The position numbers were made by a program, and so were the translations under genes. The notes beneath the pieces were generated by a model. The model searched no databases and had not been told where the DNA came from. It worked only from the letters and a program-made list of their open reading frames with translations. This document shows positions 56,751 through 64,000 of a stretch of DNA of 64,000 bases, piece by piece. Numbering within the stretch: position 1 is the first letter of the stretch; the number at the start of each line of letters is the position of its first letter. Source of the stretch: Tetmemena sp. SeJ-2015 (lineage: Eukaryota > Ciliophora > Spirotrichea > Sporadotrichida > Oxytrichidae); contig JAJKFJ010021837.1 in NCBI GenBank assembly GCA_027382625.1, forward strand, positions 40,146-104,145, in the 5' to 3' direction.

Positions 56751-56759
56751 AAAATAATT

Positions 56760-59700
56760 AATCTTTTGGTTCAAATTTATTAAGAATATGCTAATGATAA
56801 TTTAATGTTGCCTTAGTTTTTATAAGATTATAAGTATAATTAATCTTTAATAGAGAAATCATGTAAGAATTAGATTAATATTGATTGCCTTAAATGACAT
56901 TACTTTTTAAGATTCTTTATTAAGTTTTTACGAATAAATTAGTAAACTATTAAGTGAAAATTTTTAATTCATTTAAAAACTATGATTATTAAGTTTTGAA
57001 TTCTAAGAGACAAAGTTTCTTAATTGAAGCATAAATAAAAAGAAATATCAAGAGGAGAAAGAGGATGCAAAAACTCAAAATATATATTCCAATTTATCTA
57101 TCTACTCAGAAGTTAGCATCTCGGGAATCTTGAAAGGATGAAAACTTCAGATAAAATCATAGTGAAAAACCTTAAAGATGTCCAAATTTTGAAAATAGTG
57201 ATGAGACACGTAATAAGAACTGACTGGCATTTGAAGCGTCAAAAAATATAATTAATTTTTAATATAACTTAGTATCCCTTCAATTAAAAAAAATCTTCTT
57301 TAAAACCTCTCATATTTTTAACTAAAGATTTTTAAATGCTTTTATAGTAAGAGTTAAGCGCAAGAAACAATTATTTTGGAGTGCGATTAATACACTAAAT
57401 TACATTATTTGAGACACCTCTCAAGAATGTTTGAAAGTGGGTTAGAGCTAAAAGCGTGGAATAAATTTCCATTTACATTGAAATAATCAGCTCTCTCTCG
57501 AGTTCACTTAAGAGAGTTTTCTACAATTCCAATATTGCTGAAATTAATCTTAAAAAAAAATATTTCAATAGAGGCAAAAGATAAAAATTATAATATTCTT
57601 TTACAAAGAATTTTTTATATGTGACTAAAGAAAAGAGTATGTTTTCTTGATATCTCTAATTTTGATAACTATTAAAAGTAAATTATGTTCCATTCATTTT
57701 TTAAATTATATTTATAATCGTGTTAGAGTTTTACTCAAGTATAAATTAAGAAATTACTCTACATTATTTTGCTTGGTGATTTTTATTATAATATTTATAC
57801 ATTAATAAGCGTCTTTATACATAGATTTTTGTGAAAGAAAAGTAAAATATTTTAATTATAATTTTTATAAAAGTTACTTGCGTCAATTCTACTGAGCCTA
57901 GAACATTGCTTTTAATTATTTTTCCCATATAAAAGGTTAATTAAACAATATGCTAGTAAATGTCAGTCGGAAGAAATAGATATGTAAAGAAATAGATTTA
58001 TAAATTGATAAAAAATATTTATAGCATTGATTCATGGATTTAATCTTTTTCATTTCATTAAAATAAATATTTTTATTTATGTATAATATTTTTATTATAA
58101 TGTTTAAATAAAATAAGATGGATTTGGAAAATAAAATTAAATTATTTAAGTAATCCAGCTGATAATAATTTTAATAATTATGAATGTAATTAGAAAAATG
58201 ACCTTTTTTTCTCCGAAATGAACACCACTGAAAAGAGCTTTTTTCCTACATAAATTTCTACTCAAAATTTTTACCACGAAAATTTAAGTCTTTCTCTCTC
58301 TCTCTCTCTTTTTTTTAAAGTAATACATTTTTAGCAGAATATAAAATATAGAAACTTTCCCAGAAATAAATATTTCACTTAAGAGAAAAATCAATAAATG
58401 AATAGAAACACTATATTTTTATATGATACCCTGAAGCATGTATGCTCTATGACTCAAGAGATAAATTTGTAAAATTAACTGTAGTTACCAAAATATTGTG
58501 AATATGCTCTCTCTCTCTCTCTCTTCTAAAAGCTTTGTATTTCTAAGCATTTTTCCTATATAAGCTAATTCTATCTTACCTATAATATAATATAAAAATT
58601 GATAGGAAAATGTCTTCTACTTATAGAAAATCCTTTCAGGGATTTAAGACTTGGATGATAAAACCCCCAGTTCTTCTTCTGTAATAATTTAATGAATTTA
58701 TTAATTAAACTTTTGATGCAAAAATCAATTAAGAAAAAACTATTATTCTTCAGAAAAGAAAAATAGCAGCTTTTTCTGATAAGATTGAAGACAGTCTTCA
58801 TTGGTTAAAAGATGGTAAGCTTTTGGCGATCTTGGATTATATAAGAAGAGAGACATTCGAATGATATTATCAATTTAACGTATTATTTTTAATATTTTAA
58901 ATACTATAATGAGAATGTAACTAAATGTAAAGGGAATTCAAAATAATAAATAGGTACATTAGAAAAAAATAATGCATTATATCTATAACTGTGAATACCA
59001 ATAAGAAACTAATAAATAAAGACATCTGTTCTATTAACTTGCATCACACTTTATAAAATTTACTAAAGGACTACTTTACTTTCGTTTTACCTAGGACTAT
59101 TAATTAAATTTCTATTTTAATATTTACCAGGTTCTCCTATCATACAACATCACTCCTCAAATAGTTAGATTTATAATTATTCTTGACTTTTTCTAAAAAA
59201 CTGTATTTAAAAAAATAAGTATCATACTTAACTTACATTGTTTTCCAGTGCACTTGGTGTGATGAGCCTAAGAATTGCTAAAATTGAAAATTAATCACTA
59301 GAGCCTCGGAGGGGTAATGGAGAAAACCTTTAAATCTGAAATAAGTTATAAATAATTAATCTCTTATTTAAATAATCCCCAACCTATTTATATTGGAAGT
59401 TGTTACTATCTGTTATTTGATTAATAAGTGAAATTACCTATTTGGTAATAGATAATCCATTAATTCCAAAAAAGTTGATAATATTTTTACATTTTCAATT
59501 TCAAAAATAAAACTTTAATTGTATAATACTGAGAATATTCAAATTTCAACAAGAGCTAGAATTTAATAATTCTTGAATAATTTTTTATTTAATATATTTG
59601 CTCTCTATATTTTACATACATAAAATAAATCATTGTAATATTAGAATTGAATGTTAAAAATGTTCCAGAAACTAATTTAATTCAATCAATTAATTAATTA

Positions 59701-59820
59701 AATATATTTATATATACCCGAATTAATCAATCAATTAAATCAATCATTATAAAACCCCTTAGATGATTAAGCTGAAATAAGTCGATTGAACAATTAATTA
59801 AATTATTTAAGAATGAAGAG
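56760..59820. other. AT-rich stretch with CT runs, no supported gene
   Basis: It contains CT-dinucleotide runs at 58,292-58,310 and 58,507-58,522. A minus-strand 73-codon frame at 58,580-58,801 is not convincing. Confidence 0.45.
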
Positions 59821-59826
59821 TGATTA

Positions 59827-60097
59827 TCACTCAATGAGGATGGCTTTGTTCTTCTTGAGCTGATCAAGCACTTTCTTCTACTGGATGCTCCGCGCCCTCA
59901 TACTTACTCTTCCTCCCTCGCTTTGACTTTTCAAGTCTCTAGTCATCAATAGCTTCTATTTCATCATGAACACTGGCTTAAGCTGGGGGATCCAACTTAA
60001 TTTCTTGAGATGAGGCGACTTCTGAATCTCCACTGAGAGGCAGCTATTCAATCAACAACGCGCTTTCGTTCACTTTATTTAAGTTGGCGGGCTCCAT
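59827..60097 (-). CDS. Small charged protein (MEPANLNKVN...), unrecognised
   Basis: ATG 60,097 opens MEPANLNKVNESALLIEQ..., with KSKRGRKSK near its end, in DNA markedly more G+C-rich than the surroundings. One frame stops at a TGA near 59,862. A one-base-shifted frame ends ...QQKKVLDQLKKNKAILIE at TGA 59,827-59,829 and looks like the true C-terminus, so a small intron or IES near 59,900 is likely but not placed. Basic and disordered; could be a nuclear or ribosome-associated protein, unproven. Confidence 0.55.
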
Positions 60098-60175
60098 ATG
60101 ATATAATTCTTATTAAATACTATATCCCCGCTTAATTAATAAACACCTTGTTCTTATTTCTTTCTTAATAAAAAG

Positions 60176-60850
60176 ATGGGCAATCTTAATTCAAATCACT
60201 GAGGAAACCATACCAAAATGAAAGCAAAACAGATCATTTTAACCCTAGGCATCAGTAAAGATCCTGACCTCAGACTTCGGAAAGTGATTATTTTTATCAG
60301 TAGCTATCGTCATACTAGTTCTTTACTTAACTCTTCGGATTAACTTATGTAAGATTTAGTTGCAACAACATTAACTGATGCAATCAGTTTTCATGATAAT
60401 TTTTAGGCACCTCGGGCGGTGACAATCTCCCGCGCCAATAAAGTTATCTTCTGAGCTTTGCCACTCCCAAGACTCACAACTACTTGTGTTTAATAATTTT
60501 TGCATACCAAGATGAGATCAGAGTGGACAAGAGCAAAGGTAAACAATTAAGAATTCTTAATAAACTAATTAGAGCTTAAACCATCACAATTATACAAAAG
60601 AAGATAAGACTGGTCTCTGAACTTGCGAAGATCATCCTTGTCATGCCAGGAATAATCACAAACGCAAAAGGGTTTTATTATTATCTCTCAGCTTAAAGGA
60701 AGTCAAGGATCTGCCCTTTGCGTGAGACTCTTGGGATTCATGAGAAAAAATATTATTAATGGCTGTACTCAGTCAAATTTCTCAGAGTTTATCTTGAATA
60801 TTTAAATCGCCCGCTATTTTACTTAATTCTCTTTACAAAAACTCGTTGGA
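60176..60850 (+). CDS. Small IES-split gene, unrecognised (coding segments on +)
   Basis: The start is probably at ATG 60,176 (MGNLNSNH...) or ATG 60,220 (MKAKQIILTLGISKDPD...). Later segments include GTSGGDNLPRQQSYLLSFATPK and ...YQDEIRVDKSKG, then SQLKGSQGSALCVRLLGFM in another frame. A 7-bp repeat CTTCGGA at 60,276 and 60,334 probably bounds a 58-bp IES. I could not assemble a single frame, so the product is unknown. It is divergent from the 59.8-kb gene, with their starts about 80 bp apart. Confidence 0.4.
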
Positions 60851-61963
60851 TTGATTAATGAGGTAAGAGACTGACCCTCAAAGCTTATTTTAGTAAAGAG
60901 GAACGATGTTCTTGCAGCTTGAAGGCGACCTAACGAGGCAGAAAGCTTGAAGCTTTCGGAAGGAAGTAATCGAATTATTTTCTCAACAATTCTTCCCTTA
61001 AAGTATTTTAGAATTGAAGAAAGTGTTTGGACTTAAGTACTCAGAGAGTTTGGTGAGGCGGCATTACGCGTTTAGTCAACGACCTTTCAATCAATTTATA
61101 TTGAAAGGTTTTTTAATTTTCCCTTTAGATATTACTGAAATTAAATCTTCAATATTGCTCTAATTGAAGATTTTTTAGACAAATTTCAGTCAGTGAATAA
61201 AGAAATCTAGATAAATAGCAATTTTAAGTTGTTTATTATGTTTAAATCTAAACGAAGATATTAGTCGAAGAGTTGAAATATATCCGATTTAGTTAGAGTA
61301 TTGCAGAATTATTTAAAATTTCGAAAGACTATGAGCTTCACATTCTAGTTGAGGGTCTCAAAAAATTGAGAATCCAAGCTGAATTAATATAATACTCATG
61401 ATAAATTCACAGACTTGCTCGAATTTGAATAATGATTGGACTACTTCAATAAATACTTTTATTTAAAAACAGTTTAAAAGAATGATTTTATTCTTAATCA
61501 ATCATTAATTATCATATTTTTACTTATATTTTGAAGGCCCTCATTTAGGAATGTAATTTTTAAGTAATTAGGAAAATAATTTTCTTGGTTAAATTATTTA
61601 TCTTTTAAAAATAGAAATAACCTTCCGAAAATGCAAGCATAATAATTTTAAATAAAAGAAAACTTAATTTATTTTATCCCTCTTTAAAAATATAAAAGTT
61701 ACAGACACTTTTATAATTGAAAATGATTTCTTTATACCTAATTTAAAATAGGATAAAAAATAGTGTGAGCCACTTCCTAATTTTATTTTAAATTTTAAGT
61801 TTTAGTTTTTATTTATCTCCAGTCGTGATTATACAATGTATTTATGTTATTTTCTATATTTACCTAATGTATTTATGGCCAAGAAAGATGATAAACAATG
61901 TAAAATCAAAATATTTTCTATAATGTTCAAGAATATATAGAAAGATTCTAAAATATAAATATC

Positions 61964-62794
61964 TGGGGAGGGGGACGGAAGTTAACCTCACCCCTTTTTT
62001 ATGGTTTAAAAACTCAAAAATCGCCTATTTAGGTAAAACCAAAAATGCCAAAAAATGAAGCAATTTTTGCTTTTGAAATTACCTTGAGGACCAAAATCTA
62101 TGATTTCAGATTTTTATGCAATTAGCTAAAACCTTACTAAAAGTCTAAGGTACTTATAAAATAATAGCATTTACATGATGTTGGGATATTTCACTCCTTC
62201 ACTCAACTATCCCTTCATTCATCTAATCTTGCTTTTGGTTATTTTCCTCTCTACCTTATCATCATCTTACCTTGACTATATTTATAATGAACAAATCTTA
62301 CAAGTGAAGTACAAAATCAATATAATATGATCTTTAGCAGCGTTTGATATCTAGCTTAGATTTTAACTCAAATATAAAGGATCGGCAATATTTTTAAAGA
62401 GGAGTACGCATGATACGCATGGGTACTTCCTCATTTTAGAATTGGCATTAAAATTTTAGCAAATTCAGTGCTAGATTTAAGCCAATTATGTTGCAATTTA
62501 ATTTAAACTTGGCGAACTCTTTTGAAGAAGGTGACTATTGAGTTGCATAAATGTGAATTTGTGCTTAAAGAAGAGAAGAACTTTGAGGAAGATGAAAAAA
62601 AGAATGTAAATTAGACTTATAGTATGGTTTTCGCTAATTTCAGAAAAATCTGGCATCTTAAATTTTGACCCTCTAAAAAATTTTAAATGCGAAAATCGCA
62701 TCATTTCTTGGCATTTTCGTCTAAATTTCATAAATGGGCGCTTTTGAAACTTTTTTTTTACCATAAAATAGGGGGAGATTAACTTCAGTCCCCC
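61964..62794. mobile_element. Fold-back element, copy 2
   Basis: Same arms and centre as 53,011-53,859, with small indels. The 62-codon frame of copy 1 is not preserved intact here, which argues against it being a gene. Confidence 0.82.
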
Positions 62795-63345
62795 ATAAAT
62801 ATTAAATAATATAAGTTTATTTTTATATTTATGAATTTATACATCCTTAATTCCTTTTAAAAATTTTAATTTATTATCTTACTAGTTTCCATATACTCCA
62901 AATTAGATAAATCATTTTTTTATTTTTAGGATAAGTAGAGAAATTTTTCTTGAATATAGTAAAAAATATTCTAAACAAAATCTGAAAAATTGGACTAGAC
63001 AAAAAATTTTTGGCAAAAATACAATATCTAAATATTAATTAATCTTTATTTCTGTATTCATAATAAACTTAATGTTAAAAATGGTAAAATGCATCTAAGA
63101 CTTGTTAGCTTCGATCAAAGCCTCATCATAGGAAATATTCTAAATTTCCTAATAGTTTAACTAGTCGAATAAATGCTTAATAACAAAAAGAAGCAGCAAT
63201 TTGAGTTCATTAAATGGTTATTATTTTTTTCCTTAATTCTTTACAGCTTTAACGAAGCTAAATTATTATTAGTAAAAAAGTTTATCTTTAAATTTTATAG
63301 AGAGATTTTATAAGGTAATAAGTTGATAACAATAATAACAATAAA

Positions 63346-63519
63346 ATGGAAATGTAAACTCTGAGTGCAAAAGAACAAATAATTTAAATAGGGCAGCAAA
63401 TAAAAGCCTCCTTTGTTGTACTAAAGTCTTCACTATAAGAAGAATAAACTTAAGAAACTCGAGAATAATCCATTGATAATTTTGTAAAATCAATTCTCTC
63501 TATCCAAGAGGAGAAATGA
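63346..63519 (+). CDS. Second copy of the AT-rich duplicated gene, start
   Basis: ATG 63,346 (MEMQTLSAKEQIIQIGQQIK...) to TGA 63,517-63,519, shorter than copy 1 because of changes near 63,510. The shared core SFVVLKSSLQE and SIDNFVKSILS is conserved. Downstream exons (EDINPEDFDFDIFTLKDQ near 63,640) are also present before the window ends. Confidence 0.5.
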
Positions 63520-64000
63520 ACATAGACGGATAGGCCAGTATAATAAACAGCTCTCTTTTCTCATAACATTTGGAAAATTATAGATTTAGTTTACTTAAAT
63601 TTAATCACCAAGCTGAACTTCTTGAAAATCGTGGAGGATATCAACCCTGAAGATTTCGATTTCGACATTTTTACTTTGAAGGATTAAATTTTCAAGGAGG
63701 ATTAAAACTTATGTGATTTCACTTTTACTATCTTTAGTGTGTGGCTGGTTTACAAAAAACAGATTTAAGATATTATTTTCTAAGATCGCTCATATCTTAA
63801 TTTTGCTATTTCATTTCAAGAAAAGCAAAGCGCAAACTCTGTTGAATTCTATTTTGCTTTAGAAGTTATGAAAAAAATTACTATACTTATAAAATATAAA
63901 CAAATTTTAGATTTTAAAACTCTTTATTTCCGTTTGTGTTTTAATGAAAATGCTATTGGAGGCAGCTTTTATATTCCCACCAAAAAATTCAATTTAAGCT

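Larger units (their letters stand above)
60838..64000 (+). repeat. Segmental duplication, copy 2 (runs off the window)
   Basis: Collinear with 51,562-55,060 and lacking the 298-bp insertion. Includes the second fold-back element and the second copy of the AT-rich gene. Confidence 0.93.

Noticed and set aside
1..64000. CRISPR arrays, bacterial operons, rRNA genes, or long C4A4/G4T4 telomere arrays.
   Set aside because: None seen; the genetic code, introns and IES structure indicate a ciliate nuclear genome.

Overview
The window looks like germline (micronuclear) DNA of a spirotrich/hypotrich ciliate, in the style of Oxytricha or Stylonychia. Three things support this. (1) Every convincing gene reads through TAA and TAG as glutamine and ends at TGA. 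(2) The conserved genes are cut into coding segments (MDSs) by short AT-rich inserts that lie between direct repeats of 3-9 bp (pointers). Deleting an insert plus one repeat copy restores the reading frame, which is the behaviour of internal eliminated sequences (IESs). (3) Long AT-rich tracts carry inverted-repeat elements, a decayed Tc1/mariner transposase and dispersed repeats. I resolved about 40 intervening segments by hand. No gene, once its inserts are removed, needs a frameshift except one unresolved junction near 32.2 kb. The species is not determined.

Layout. 0-19 kb is AT-rich and carries open reading frames that are only open if TAA/TAG are Gln, with small GT-AG introns but no pointer-flanked IESs. 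I infer germline-limited or decaying genes. They are mixed with G-run inverted-repeat elements (2.2, 7.6, 12.5 kb), TBE/Tc1-like ends (8.8, 11.8 kb), two copies of a 0.7-kb GC-richer repeat (2.75, 10.56 kb) and a TIR element that splits a gene copy at 16.7-17.2 kb. 19.3-33.2 kb is a dense cluster of IES-interrupted genes: a kinesin (+), two Gln-rich coiled-coil proteins (-), a Cys-rich 184-aa protein (-), a large coiled-coil protein with a conserved C-terminal domain (+) and a small MGG-start protein (+). 33.2-39.4 kb is mostly AT-rich, with a small IES-split gene (35.6 kb), a DD34E transposase remnant (36.3-37.9 kb) and another 0.7-kb repeat. 42.3-46.0 kb holds two tandem FkbM-type methyltransferase paralogues on the minus strand. 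Their IESs sit at the same three protein positions but differ in length, sequence and pointer. 46.5-48.5 kb is again AT-rich coding. 51.56-55.1 kb and 60.84-64.0 kb are two copies of a segmental duplication. Each contains a fold-back element and a conserved AT-rich gene, and one copy has gained a 298-bp insertion with a 13-bp target duplication. Two small genes (59.8-60.8 kb) lie just before the second copy.

Most genes of the 19-33 kb cluster look cytoskeletal or ciliary: kinesin motor, long coiled coils, and an E/D-F-x-F-x-P motif typical of ciliary coiled-coil proteins. The methyltransferase pair has at least one signal peptide and would act in the secretory route. In the somatic nucleus each gene would probably sit on its own small chromosome, so being neighbours here need not mean co-regulation. 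Intervals given for IESs run, on the + strand, from the base after the first pointer copy to the end of the second copy.
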